Source: Siphonodentalium dalli
Lineage: Eukaryota; Mollusca; Scaphopoda; Gadilida; Siphonodentaliidae
Direction: 5' to 3'
Assembly: GCA_032622095.1 (NCBI GenBank)
Contig: CP136066.1
Coordinates: 96,371,319 to 96,435,318, forward strand
Length of the DNA: 64,000 nucleotides
Below the pieces are notes generated by a model, which was given only the letters and a program-made list of their open reading frames with translations, was not told the origin of the DNA and searched no databases. Of this stretch, positions 20,841 through 33,119 are shown in pieces. The position numbers and the translations under genes were made by a program. Every line of letters starts with the position of its first letter. Within the stretch, counting starts at the first letter, position 1.

Positions 20841-23550
20841 CCCTTTACCCAACAGTAATATGTCTAACGTCATTACCCACACCAATACTGATAGGAGAGA
20901 ACGTCGTCACCCCAGCCAACATAACTTTCTGGTAACGTCAAAGTTATAGGAAAAAATGTATTTAATTATTAAATCTTATGGTGGCTCTTGTTTATCTGCA
21001 AGGATGGGTTTTTTTTATTTTAATTAATTGGTAACAATTGATTTTCATATTTATTAAAGTCAAGTCCCCCCCCCCCCCCCCCCCCCCCCCATTGGCAATG
21101 TGCAATTTTATTTTATTTAATTCATACTACATCCTTTTACCAGGTAAAATGATTTGTGTATTCCATCTGGAGATGGAGAACAAGGAGACACTATGGAGTT
21201 GGTAGGTATCTTTCCGGATTTTTCTTGACCCTGATTCGTTGCATAGAATTAAAATCAATTTCACATTGAAATGTATCAGATTCTGAATGTTATTGCTGTC
21301 ATTTCAGATGGTAATTTCCGAAAATTTATCATATTATTGTGTTCAATTTATCAACAGAAATATTGCAAAACAAAAAACGCCGGAGATCTGGTTGTGTACG
21401 GTACTGCGTGAGACAACACAGTCGCCATAGTTTCTTTACTGTTAGCAATCACTTTCAAATAAAAAAAATGAGATCGTTTTGCAGTGCATTCCTTTAAATT
21501 TTCACATCTACATGTGCACCAATCACTCTAGTTCATGTCCATATGAATGCGTACTATACTTTGACATCGTTTAATAAAATTATCCCCCATTATATATTGC
21601 ATATATAAATTTGCAAAACAGAAAACGTCATCGATTGAGTTGTGTATTACGTAAGACGGTAAGGCAACATAGTTGCCGTACTTTCTTTACTGTTAGCAAT
21701 CACTTACTAATAAAATAATGAGATCGTTTTACGCGTGCATTCCTTTAAATTTTCACATCTACATGTGCACCAATCACTCTAGTTCATGTCCATATGAATG
21801 CGTACTATACTTTGACATCGTTTAATAAAATTATCCCCGATATTTTATCAACAAAAACACCGCGAAGATTTTGTATGAAGTTTGACGTTGTAATCTCGAT
21901 TTCCCGAATTACCTTCACTTTTCCACAATCACTAGCAAAGTGTTAACCAACTTCTATTTATTTGCATTTAATAATGTACCAACGAAATTCAATAAAATGT
22001 GGAAATGCATTGTGAAATTTATTCCAGTATTGTAAAAATCTGATTAACTGTTGTTGACACGTGATCACAAATAGTAACCAATGTAAACAAAACACAAGCC
22101 ATGATCGTGAGGATACAGAAATAAGATGTGTAACGTCGACGTAAATACTTCGACAATTACTCCGTGTGTCATGAATAAAAAAAGACATAAAAACAGCATT
22201 AATAGACTAAAATTTCAATTTTTTAAATCATAGGTTAGAAGTTGAAATGCTATTCAGTAACAATATAATGTTTAATATATCGGAATAGAAATATATATCG
22301 CAAGAACTATATATTCAGCGCGGACAACAACTCCTTCTGTGTACCTCACGAACGTAATGCGTACGTACTTCGAACTTGACCCAGTTTATTACGATATATC
22401 TTGGCACATTTACATGCGTAGATAATGTCCATCACATATTGTCATTTGAAAAAGATTGAATGGCCATTAAGGTCGATAACAGTGCTTTTCTCTTCGTGAA
22501 TATATGAGATGCCAAACTAAATAATAGTTAGCAAGACATCGTATTGAATAAGGATGACGAAATATACTAAAAATAAATCACATTGAGACACAGGCGTTAC
22601 CTTGACCTTGATGTAATGATGATGCAATGTATATCACAGTTAGTGCCTATTTACAAGGTGTGTACACAGTTAAACTACCGGTAATCGATATATTGTTTGG
22701 CCTATGTTCAACTTGTAACAAAGGACATACTAATAGTGCAATTTTGTTCGATTAAATGATACATATCTCTTGAAAAATTATTGATAATTATAAGATTGAA
22801 ATTCGCACCCAGCTTGGATGGAAGCCACGTGTTCAGAAATTGGTAAACGCGCTGTTTGCTGGAAGCTTCTAATTAGTTCCTCGCATTGCTATTCAATACA
22901 TTTTATACACTCTATAAAAAATATAATATTGTCAATATGATCATGTGAAGAATTAGGAAAAATAAAAAAATAATTGGAAACAGTTTTATTTGGGAATAGG
23001 CCTACGCAGCAGTAAGAACAAACACGGCGTCCTTAGTAACATCAGCATGTTGTCTTGCTCTTACCGTAGCTTCGTTAGTCAAATAATGTTAGTGATTGTT
23101 TTATATTTGGATGCATATGATATAAAAACATAAACAAGTCAAGTAAATATTTTATTGGAAATAAAAATAAAGTTCGAAAATAAATAAATGTCAGTTAGAC
23201 GACCGTACACAGTTGCCCAAGTACGCTGATTTCTCTAGTCGACTTCAAAAAATAGCACCGCCGCATTCCACTTTCCGTTTGCAATTTTATTGACAACTAT
23301 CGATTAAATTGTACAAAATCTGCCACAAAAACCCCACAAAAACGTAACAATTAATAATGTAACATATATTTTATTATTTACACTAACAATGAAAGCAATT
23401 TGTTGTGTTATAATGCAATAGTTTTGTTGTAAACTATGACAAAAAAAAACGCAAAACTCCGGGCTCTCTGGACGCTACGCGGCAGGGCTCTCTAGGGTGT
23501 TCTGGACGCTACACGGCGGGGCGCTCTGGGGTGTTCTGAACGCTAAAGGG
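20841..23550. mobile_element. TTAA-flanked (piggyBac-like) insertion in a Tigger transposase, 2710 bp
   Basis: TTAA occurs at 20837-20840 and 23551-23554. The inverted ends are CCCTTTACC and GCTAAAGGG. Removing the interval and one TTAA joins the transposase frame cleanly to its expected basic tail, so the borders are supported independently of the short inverted repeat. The right end holds GC-rich near-repeats (GCGTCCAGA / AGAGAGCCC). Other internal features are a poly-C run (21066-21090) and a two-copy 240-bp repeat. No transposase is visible, so it is non-autonomous or decayed. Confidence 0.75.
21345..21845. repeat. Two-copy direct repeat, about 245 bp
   Basis: TTTCTTTACTGTTAGCAATC followed by a long near-identical stretch (ATCTACATGTGCACCAATCA, CATATGAATGCGTACTATAC, TCGTTTAATAAAATTATCCC) occurs at about 21432-21590 and 21680-21838. 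It lies inside the TTAA-flanked insertion. Confidence 0.85.
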
Positions 23551-23551
23551 T

Positions 23552-23862
23552 TAATGATTCTCTGGAGATAGTAGATAGCATTCCAATCCATGTTATCGTC
23601 GTCGTTATCTTCAAAATATTGCTGAATGTTGCCAATGCCTTCGGTCACCTGCATAGGCATTATTGGAACTTTGTATTCGTCGTCGTCATCAGAATCTGCA
23701 TCGGGAGCTGCTGGTCTGATCTCGCTGGCTATTTCCTCGTTGGTCGGACTGCCGAAACACTCAATATCTTCGTCTGTCGTGATGAAGTCCTGGATATCTT
23801 CTTTGGAATATTGATCGGGGATGATGATGTCCTCCAACGGATCTTCATCTGCAACACATACC
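23552..23862 (-). pseudogene. Tigger/pogo transposase, C-terminal region
   Basis: The minus-strand frame is strongly acidic: DEDPLEDIIIPDQYSKEDIQ, ITTDEDIECF, DADSDDDDEYKVP and then VTEGIGNIQQYFEDNDDDNM. An acidic linker followed by a VTxxExxxxxxxYFE helix is the standard C-terminal part of CENP-B-related Tigger transposases. The frame is broken at 23551 by the TTAA element (residues after RIIN are foreign) and on its 5' side near 23862 by a pearl-like repeat, so the HTH and DDE domains are missing. The last native codons are at 20785-20840. Confidence 0.75.
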
Positions 23863-25999
23863 AACTTTGGTTCAGATCAAATAATTCAAACGGGAGTTAT
23901 CGATCGGAAACCATAAATGTTAACAGACTGTCAAATTCTAAGTAAAAAAATGGCCATAACTCCAGGGGGGGGTCTGCAAAAAAATTCCGTATATAGGGCC
24001 GTGGTGGGTGGGTGGTCCAGAGGCGGAAAAAATGGTGCTTGTAATTTTTTTCCAAAATGGTTTTTTTTCAAACAATTCACAAGTACTGACCATGTAATGT
24101 TGTTTGTAAGCATGTTAGTACCATGATTGATGGTATAGGGCTATATGGGCAGCTAAAGTGACTCTTTAGCCTCAGATTTAGCAACATTCTGGATTTCACA
24201 GTATCCCGGACCACTTCACAGTGGACCACCGTATTAACGTTCAGGAAACTTATGATCAACGGAAGAAATATTTAGTAACAAAATTAATATATTACCCAGT
24301 TGTATTATCTGAATAAAAGTAATAAAACAAAAAAACTGTATCAAATTGGATAGTATATGGTGAATACTCAATGATGACTAGATATCATTAATCTGATTGT
24401 TGCATAACATGAAATTGAAAAGGGTATCTCATAAATTTCTAATGTCTGAAATACTGTCTTATTCTGGCATGTAATCAAATTCATTCCTTCTGGTTATTTC
24501 TCATCTTGAATGAATGCAAGTAATGTTAATTTGCAACAATTATCCAAATAAAACTGAATTGGTTATGATGAATGACATTACTGTTTTACTGCTCAGACAA
24601 TCCCAAATGAAGGTGACGCTATTCTCATTGAATTTCCGAACTTCATCTGGGAGCTTTACTGCTCAACAAGACGAAACTAAAATACTAATTGTATACTTTT
24701 ATCACTTACAAATAGATGAACTGAATTAATGTGATGCATTCAGATGCATTGGGAAATGACATTCAATTCTTCATTCTGGTCAATCACCATACCAAACCAC
24801 ATCAAAATTTGACAACCGACACTTAACTTATATTGCAAAAACTTTGTATGGACTGAATTTCGAACAGGGCTCATAACTCTGGTAGGCGTTGGTGGTCACA
24901 ACCCGCGATATTATGCATATTCGTCCCCCATTTCTGGTCCATCACCATGCCATAGGGCATCAAATATGACAACTGACTCTTGAGTTAAAATTCAAAATGT
25001 TTGTACGGACAGACGGCTTGAGACGTCAACTATATATCGGGCAGTATAATAACCATATATCTATGTGTATACCTAACCAAAAAACTTCCCCTCCCCACCC
25101 CATCCCGTTGGATAAGACGAAAGAGTTCTTTGATCATGCAGATATAATTGTGGAACCCCTGACCTGTTTACCACTATTTACACTGGCCAGTGTTCTCTAT
25201 CAGACAAAACACACTCGATATATTAAGGCTATAATGGGGTCTAGGGCAATTTGTGACATATATAGTGTACCTACACAATGCTTAATACTGAAAACACCAG
25301 GAAACACATGGAAATACAGTATATTTTTCGTTTTTCTGATCTGTGTTTACCCCAATTAGTAAGGCAGTTAACACAGTTATTGAAGAACGGCTAAAAAAAA
25401 ACCTCTGAAATTTTGATAAAAACATGAGAAACGGGGGGTGGGTCCCCAAAATTTTTGCAATTTTTTTTTTTTTTTTTGCAAAAATGGGGTGGTGGGTCCC
25501 TCGAGGTCGGAAAAAAACTTTTTGGGCCCTATATGTGCAATTTTTTTCCAGACCCCCCCCCCCCCCTGATAACTCATGTAAAAATAATTGGATGGAACCC
25601 ATAGTCGAATTTGGCCTGTATCTTTAGCTGGGAAATACACATACAAACTTTGGTTCATATCAAATAATCCAAACTGGAGTTATCGATCGGAAACCAAAAA
25701 TGTTAACGAACGGACGGCCAGATGATAAGACAGACTGATTACATAATACAACCTTTTTTTTCAAAAGGGCGTATAAAACTAAAGCAGTTATAACATCCGC
25801 CAGGGTAGCCAGAGTTCCCACACCAAATTTGTAATCGCTCAGTCGAGTTCCATGACTGATAAATTGACCAAATAATAACATATCAAAAATTTCCATGCGT
25901 TTCATGAAGGGAAAGTCGTTAATTTTGGGTAAAAATGAAGAAAATATGTAAATCCGGGAACCACGTTGGCCAACATGCATCCCCCAGTATTCCAAGATA
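23863..25999. repeat. Interval of pearl-like repeat fragments
   Basis: ACTTTGGTTCAGATCAAATA and GGAGTTATCGATCGGAAACC are shared by 23866-23920 and 25650-25715. A GGTGGTGGGT-rich and AAAAATTTTTT-rich block occurs at 23950-24070 and, in an equivalent unit, at 25424-25566. Another unit type (TCACCATACCAAACCACATC / TCACCATGCCATAGGGCATC) occurs near 24783 and 24940. GACGG-type microsatellite bits end some units (25005, 25712). No gene is supported. Confidence 0.6.
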
Positions 26000-26001
26000 T
26001 A

Positions 26002-28268
26002 CAGTCAATTTCGCTTTATTGCATAGCGTCGGTGCATGGCTTTTCTTATGCAGTTAACCGAATATGCATAAAGCCGAAATCACAAAAAAAGAAGCACAAG
26101 CCGTTTTTTCTATCACCAGCATCAGTCTAGAAATACAGTGAATTGTTCATGTTTCGTTCATTCAAGTTCATCATCAATTTAGTTTCTTTAAAAAAAATAA
26201 TATCTAAAGAGCTTCATCTATATTAATTTAATGTTATTCCATATTATATTATCTACGATTGTAAAATGTTCAAGAATAAAACGATGTTCTTGTCGGGAAC
26301 GGCAACCCCCATTGATAATAAACTCACTATATACATGTTTATATTTAAAATATATCCAATCAATCAGTTAGAAATGCATTACACACATGTAATATTAAAC
26401 AAATAATCATTAACTACCCACCAAATATCAGTTAATAGCCACCAAGAACTGGTAAGAAAAACGCCAATGTTTCCCGATAAAAATATAAAAATACTATTTT
26501 CGTTTGTTTCACGTTATGTACGGTAGTTGCCGTTTATTTTTGGTAATTTTGTTTGTTTATAAAATAAATAGGTATATGAAGAGCCTAATCTATATTAAAT
26601 TGTGTCAATTTAATGTTATGTGATATTATATCATCATCTAAAATGCAGTAATGTTGAAGAATAAAACTGTTTTCAGTTTCACCCTATTCTAAATACTGCA
26701 CACATGCGTAATTTATTCAATACAATACCAATATTGGTATAATACCAATATAATACAAAAACAAACATTTGTTATCACCCAACCATCTATCCATGTAGCC
26801 AACTAGAAAAACTAACAAAAATCAAATTGATTTCCCAATATATCATGCATATTTGTGAGTGCAATTTACGAAATCTATATTGAACTATGGGAAGAGGCAT
26901 AACCCTATTCATCAAATGCAACATTAATTTTGGGGAAATAAAGTGTCTTCAAAAATAAAATAAAATCACGATCTGATAATTAATCAGTGCACAATCACAC
27001 CAAAACAATTGAGTAGAAACTGTCAAACGTAAATGTTTGCTGAATTGAGCCCCAATATAGTTTTAATTAAACATTGAAGCCCAACAGTGTATGACACCTT
27101 CTTTAATTGGTATGCTCACAAATGACCCCAAGCAACATGACGGTTCAACAACGGTGTAAAGATGTTTTGATAGCACGTGCTCCTGTCTGGAGCATTTCTT
27201 TAGTGACCTCATTGACATTGCTATGATTTCATTTTGTGCTGCGGCTGCAGTTAATGGAATTAGGTCAAATTCACACCTCAATGCATGCATATTTGCGGCG
27301 ACTTGATTAATCTTTTGTCATCGCCACTGAAGCTGTTTTGTTTCCCAGAAGCCGTCGATTTCTTAGAAGTTGGAGCATGAATAAATATTGAAGACCTGTT
27401 AAATATGGGTTATTTAAATTTAGACAAAATAAATCACTTTGTGTTGCTAAGACAATAATTTGATGATTTATTTCTGAACTATTTTCCGTAATCTTGCGTA
27501 ATTAGAGCTAAGACAATAATTTGATGAGTTATTTCTGAACTATTTTCCATAACCTTGCGTAATTAGAGCTACCAATGTCTTAGTTTCACTTTCGGTTTCA
27601 ACACAAACTGACCGGGAAACTGTAATCATTGCGCAGGTGTTTACAAACTTGCATTTTCTGAAGCTGACATAATTCAACAGATTCTCTTAATCTGATAGAA
27701 TTCCTGGAAATATTATTTTATCTTTCAATAGGATTATCTGAATCTGACATAAATTCCAGGAATCAATTGCACCGGTGATTACAAACGCCATGTGTTTTGT
27801 CGGCGTCTTGACACTTCGTTGATGGAATTCCCGGAAACTTCACTTATCGGAATTGCAACTGGAAGGAACTGCATGTATTTACAAAAGTTTTTTATGAAGC
27901 AGATGTTAGAAGTATGTTAGAAGAGATAGAAAAGCACATGTGTAATAAAACTGCCGTTGTTCTCGCGATGGTCATTGTTACCAACTTTGTATTAAGTTTT
28001 CCCATAAAATAAGTAAATATTTTTTACAAATAAGTAAATATTTTTTACAAATTGCTATAATTTCGGCACCATGAGGTGACTTTTTACCCCTTCTCATCAA
28101 CATTTTTGGCGATTTTTGTATGCATAAAAACGGAATAGAGTCTGACCCTTATGCAAATAAACGATTAAAAAATAGTCTTTTTATGAGAAAATGGTTTGGT
28201 GCATGCATATTTTATGCAAATAGCCGAAATATGCATTTAAACGATATGCAATTAACTGAAATTGACTG
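26002..28268. mobile_element. Tigger-type DNA transposon without transposase, 2267 bp
   Basis: The left end is TA/CAGTCAATTTCGCTTTATTG (from 26002) and the right end is CAATTAACTGAAATTGACTG/TA (to 28268). Subterminal GAATATGCATAAAGCCGAAA pairs with GCCGAAATATGCATTTAAAC. TA on both sides is the expected duplication. The interior has no transposase frame, so it is non-autonomous. The left end is almost identical to that at 20256, which suggests a related family. Confidence 0.8.
27443..27572. repeat. 62-bp tandem duplication
   Basis: GCTAAGACAATAATTTGATG to CTTGCGTAATTAGAGCT is present twice in direct succession (about 27447 and 27508) with three differences. It lies inside the Tigger-type element. 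Confidence 0.85.
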
Positions 28269-28704
28269 TACAATTATAACTGGTAGGGAGAATCCATTTA
28301 ATATAAAAAGGGATAATGTTAACTTATCTGTTTTAACTATTGTCCACAAACTTATGTTTGTACGTTTTAAAGTTTTTAAAAAATTGACTTAAAATAAACA
28401 ATAAATTGTTTACTTACTTACAAAGCAGGATTTCAATTTATGTCAATTTATTGGTGAAGCTCTCCGAAACTGATACATTCAGGAGGAGAGTATCCCAACT
28501 GACCCCACTACCATGAATCATGATGCATGCATTGTTGTTTTTAACTGATTTTAAACTCTTCTCTGTAAAACAACTTTTATCTTTTTTATCATACTGTCCT
28601 CTCAGTATGATACCCCCCCCCCCCTTTCTTGCACTGAGGCGCACTGACCATAATCCCCATAAATGGGGTTTGTCTGAAGAAGAAGATAGATTATGTAACA
28701 CAGA

Positions 28705-29108
28705 ACTTAAACAAGAGGTTGCACCACTATACCAAATTGAATATGGGCAGAATAGAAACCACCTTTTAAAGGAATTCATTCACAGCCCCTAATAGCCCCT
28801 TATGATGGTAAACATACATACCAAATTTAAATGAGATCCTATAACCAATGGCTGAGTTATCTGTGCAGACAAACAGAAAACTACAATTTTTCCGGATAAC
28901 CAAAGAAGGATAACTCTAAAACCAAAACACGAATTTCATTGGCTCCTCTGTTGAAAGGATGGCCAACCCCCCATCCAAAATATCTGAATGAAATATCTGC
29001 ATAGAATGACATCATTTCCATATAAACAAGCAGTCGCAGACGGCGGTATCCCCCGCCGAATTGTGCAGTTGGGGAAGTGCATTCTCAATAATGTTTGCGT
29101 TCTCAGTA
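28705..29108. repeat. Pearl-like element fragments
   Basis: AAACAAGAGGTTGCACCAC near 28708 is a typical left end. It is followed by single diverged core-repeat segments (TACCAAATTTAAATGAGATC, GAAGGATAACTCTAAAACCA). No microsatellite or end hairpin closes it before the next element starts. Confidence 0.5.
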
Positions 29109-29821
29109 TGTGCTAAACAAGAGGTGGGATTTTGTCAAAAAGCCTGGCTTGCAAACTCATTTTAGGTACTGGTCATGGGAACGAATATACCAAAAATCTT
29201 TTAAATCCGTTGACATTTGTGGAAATTAGCCCTGTGACGTCGTCCATTTGCATCAAAAATAATAAACAAAGTCCAATAACTCTGCTGAAAATAACCGGCC
29301 GGACCTGGTTTGCGAACTCGTTCTAGATATTGGTCATGTGAACTCATATACCAAAAATCTTTGAAATCCGTTGACATTTGTGGAAATGAGCCCTGTGACG
29401 TCGTCATTTGCACACAAAAAAATAAACAAAGTTCAATAACTCTGCTGAAAATATCCGGCCGGGCCTGGTTTGCGAACTCGTTCTAGATAATGTTCAAGTA
29501 AACTCATATACCTAATATCTTTGAAATCCGTTGAGATTTGTGGAAATGAGCCCTGTGACATCGTCTATTTGCTATTTAGTAAATTCGACAAAAATAATAA
29601 ACAAAGTCCAATAACTCCGGTAAAAATATCCGGCCGGACCTGACTTGCGAACTCGTTCTAGGCAATGGTCAGGTCAACTCATATACCATAAATCTTTGAA
29701 ATCCATTGACATTTGTTCAAGTTTTGACTCTTACAAATTCGGGACAGACGGACGGACAGACAGACGGACGGAACCCATTATTATATCCCCCGCAAATTTT
29801 AAATTTGGCGGGGGATAATAA
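29109..29821. mobile_element. Complete pearl/HINE-like element, family B, four core repeats
   Basis: It starts AACAAGAGGTGGGATTTTGTC. Four units of about 160-175 bp share CGAACTCGTTCTAGATA, AAATCCGTTGACATTTGTGG and CCCTGTGACGTCGTC. A (GACGGACA)n tract lies at 29745-29770 and a terminal hairpin TATCCCCCGCAAATTTTAAA with its complement TTTGGCGGGGGATA ends at 29821. Confidence 0.85.
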
Positions 29822-30893
29822 AGAAGGATAACTCTAGAACCAAAAATGCGAATGTCATTGGCTCTTCTTTTGAGAGCACTCCTGATGGCGAACCTCCATA
29901 CCGAATTTCATTGAGATCCGTGAACATAGCTGAGTCTGACCTATCATTGTCACATAATTAGCCCCTGAACCTGGCCTGGTACATGTTAATAGCTACAGTG
30001 TGTTTGACACTTCCGGCGAGAGAACGATAGACAGAAAGTGAAAGAAGAGCGCGGAAAACTTAGAGCGGTTGTTTCGAAAGATGGATTTTATGGAGTGAAA
30101 ATGAAAGATTAAAATGAACTAATATATCAATATCAAAGAGCGAAGATCAAAGAGCGAAGATCTGCGATCCTGAAATTGGAATAGGTGAGCTATGTTACCA
30201 AACTTTACAGTACAGTGACGTGAAAACTTAGTGCAATGATGTTGATGTCAATGCCGGACTTCATTATTATGTTAATTAGAATATAGTTACGATATTTGAT
30301 TTATGTTGAGTTATTTAGTGTTCACTGTGAGATAAACATAGAGTGATGAGGGTTGTTGAACAATTTTGTCAACATGAAAAGACAAGTTTAAAATGGAACT
30401 ATATTTTTTCTTGAAAGTGCTTTACTTCCTCTTTAGTTGTGATAAGGAAATCAATATTAATTATTTTTAACCCCAGCTGTTTCAAGATCGATTTTCCTTG
30501 ATAAAATGTGATTATGTGATACAATGGATCTCAATTTTGTCTCAATTCTAAACAAAATTTATTAACCTCTTCAACTAAGCTTGGCACGAATCAAATTTAG
30601 TACACTCGGTTAAAAAATTTCATATAGAATTGCGACTCATTACAGATCCTCTATGTGCAGATGGACAGAAAACCATAATTTTCAGATAAACAACTAAGAT
30701 CATCGCTAGGGTGTGACATTTTCGTTGATTAAATGAGTGGTTTTCACAAGTTTATCGATTGTTTTGACCTGCAGACTGTCTGGCTTTCCCAAAAACTATA
30801 AATAATCCAATAGTTCTGGTCTTTTAAACAATTTAATCTTTTTTTTAAATCTGAAAACCGGGAATGATTCAGATTACTATTTTACGAAGAATA
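29822..30893. other. TRAF intron, nothing firm
   Basis: A stretch at 30000-30190 is purine-rich, contains a 14-bp direct duplication (ATCAAAGAGCGAAG) and ends with GGAATAG/GTGAGC, which resembles an untranslated first exon on the plus strand. There is no coding support, so I do not call a gene. Confidence 0.35.
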
Positions 30894-30899
30894 CTAGTT

Positions 30900-31170
30900 T
30901 ATTGTTCGCTGATTTAAATTCAAAATGTTTCTGTCAGAAAATAAAGATCCTCCAACTGACATGTGTTCAAAACCAAGTTCTTGACAGTTTCGGGCCATAT
31001 TCCCGATGACGTGTAATCCACGAGTTAGTATACTGCTGTAGTTTTGATCATACAACAATGCGGAATCGTAAACGAAAATAAACTTTTTTAAGTCTATTCT
31101 TCGCTGATTTAAATTCAAATTGTCTGCCAGAAAATAAAGATGATCAAAGGTGATCAAAATCAAGTTGTTC
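30900..31170. repeat. Two-copy repeat, about 191 bp period
   Basis: TTCGCTGATTTAAATTCAAA followed by TGTCTGCCAGAAAATAAAGA-like sequence occurs at about 30906 and 31097. Confidence 0.7.
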
Positions 31171-31314
31171 TATTCCTTTTACTTTTAGTCAATACCACCA
31201 AATAGGCACAAATTCTAAATAACAGACTCAATTCAGTTTGTGCCTGTCACTGTGACACAATATTGAAAATAATAATCAGGCTTGACTGCATGGTGCGCCG
31301 ATGGATTCAGATGT

Positions 31315-31532
31315 GAAATCCCAGATGCTGCTGGCAGCCATATTTTCCAACAAAATTCAAAAATGTTTTATGGCACCCATCTAGAGGTCACCCCGAAGAT
31401 CCAAATAAGTTTGGTAATGATTGAATGAGAGGTATGGCCTGTAGGACGTGTCGAGGGAAATTGTTGACAGACTAGTCACAAATGCACACACGGAAAATGG
31501 ATGCCATCCCACGGCAATAGCTCAAACTTGAC
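31315..31532. mobile_element. Pearl-like element, family C, ending beside a TRAF exon
   Basis: GGTCACCCCGAAGATCCAAA, GGTATGGCCTGTAGG and CCACGGCAATAGCTCAAACTT match the larger family C element at 33120-34257. The end lies about 27 bp from the 5' splice site of the TRAF exon at 31559. Confidence 0.65.
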
Positions 31533-31558
31533 TTTTAAAAAGTGATTTTTAAACTCAC

Positions 31559-31763
31559 ACGTGGCACCACCTCCTCCACCTCCCGCTACAACTGGGCCAC
31601 CTCCATGATTTTCCAAGTCGTTCAGCCTGTCCATGAGTTGGGCCTGATTTCCTTGAAGGACAGCAAGGTCTCGGTTGTTCCTTTCGAGCAAGTCTTTTTT
31701 GGCAAATGTTTCCACCTGTCGCTCCATAATTATCAACTTTTCTGTTTGTGTAACCATCTTTAT
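31559..31763 (-). CDS. TRAF3-like: TRAF3-like adaptor, coiled-coil exon with glycine-rich linker
   Basis: The acceptor ATTGTTTCACAG precedes base 31763 and the donor ACGT/GTGAGT follows base 31559. The 205-nt exon reads KMVTQTEKLIIMERQVETFA, KKDLLERNNRDLAVLQGNQA and QLMDRLNDLE, a heptad-rich coiled coil. It then runs into NHGGGPVVAGGGGGGAT. It starts in phase 0 and leaves one base (T) that makes a serine with the first two bases of the last exon. In TRAFs this part forms the trimerisation stalk. The glycine run is not a conserved TRAF feature and may be a lineage-specific linker between stalk segments. Confidence 0.88.
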
Positions 31764-32504
31764 CTGTGAAACAATTTAGTAGATTAAACTGTAGGATGGA
31801 ATGAATACCTCTGTTAGTCTTTTGATTTTTAAAATTGGAAATCTGCTATATAGAAGTCAGGAACATTATGAATTCAACTACTTATCTACAATAGTTGGAT
31901 GTGAATATAACTTTTTGTGAATTCGATAAAAGAGGGAAAATCCAAAATCATATTTCACAAAAATTATTCAAAATCAGTATCGCACTAAATCGGTATCATA
32001 TGTTTGTTTTTGTGACGAACTAACATGTTTTGATCCACTCGAATGATTAGTCATGACGACACATGAAAAATAACTCAATTAACATTCAATTAGTCTAAAT
32101 ATGGTTATGAAGGAGCAATTGAGTTGTCATGTAAATGTGCCTGACCTGATATCTGGCTTGCTTACCTTTGAAGTGAGACATGTTATCGTAAGTCAAACGT
32201 AAGCTCAGACATTTGGAAAATTTTCCAAAAGAAATGCACCAAATAACACAAGACTGCTCAACTACGAAACTAACACAAGAAAGTATGTTGTGCACAGTAA
32301 CGGTAATCAATCCGATTAGATGGTCCCAATATCATCAGATTCCAATAACAACATTTTTTGAAATGCCACAGTCATCAGAATCGATTAGTTGCCCAAAAAT
32401 AATGCTATAAACCACAGTCAACTATAGTATAAATTTGCCCAAAACATGTTATTTATCATCATTTTGTAAAACCAAATCTGGCCGGATTGTCAAATTTCTG
32501 ACAT

Positions 32505-32705
32505 CCAAAGCCACTTGATTTTAGAGTTATCATCTTCATCTGCAATTTGGTCCGAGACCTTTGGTTTGACAACTTTTTACCAGGCTGTGAAAAATTACAT
32601 ATCTCGAGAAATGACAAATTTCTAAAATTTATATCTGATCACTCTGAGCTTTGGGTGGATGGGTTCCTCGACTCCTCGATTTGCATCTTTAAGTGAAGGT
32701 AATTA
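32505..32705. mobile_element. Half copy of the hairpin MITE of 8803-9228
   Basis: CCACTTGATTTTAGAGTTAT, then TATCTGATCACTCTGAGCTT and GGTTCCTCGAC, match the right arm of the long hairpin at 8803-9228. The other arm is absent. Bases 31764-32504 show nothing else that I recognise. Confidence 0.7.
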
Positions 32706-32920
32706 CCTTAATATTGGCCATTTTCAAGAATTTAACTCAAAGATATTAAACTTAAAGCATTTATATCAACACAGCTGATCCACCACCCCACCTCAATATT
32801 CCTAATACATAGGGCAGTAATTTCTGCTTCATAAAACTGGTTCTTAGCTACAATGTATACCTGTATTTCCTGATTCAAAGGATGGGCTGATCGGGCCTGA
32901 AAATAAGGTGCCGGACATAT

Positions 32921-33010
32921 GCAGAATGAGGTCCCCAGAGGGTGAATTTAGTGACGCTACCCCGCACAGTGGGCTAGCATCACCAAATTTCTCTGGAGAC
33001 TTCATTCTGC
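32921..33010. repeat. Fold-back repeat family G, copy 1
   Basis: GCAGAATGAGGTCCCCAGAG with GGTGAATTTAGTGACGCTA forms a stem with TAGCATCACCAAATTTCTCT and GGAGACTTCATTCTGC. Confidence 0.75.
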
Positions 33011-33119
33011 ACGGCCTCATCTGCTATGGGAGACCCAGACACAGATTCAAGTTCCTAGATGGTGCGGATGGTGATGGTCACACATTGTTAAAAGAGAAAT
33101 TAAACTAAAAATAGAGATA

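Noticed and set aside
23475-23551. Extension of the Tigger frame into NPLAFRTPQSAPP
   Set aside because: These codons are in the inserted TTAA element, not the transposase; the native tail is at 20785-20840.
29995-30190. Untranslated first exon on the plus strand ending GGAATAG/GTGAGC
   Set aside because: Only a purine-rich stretch and one donor-like site support it; no start codon context or downstream exon was found.
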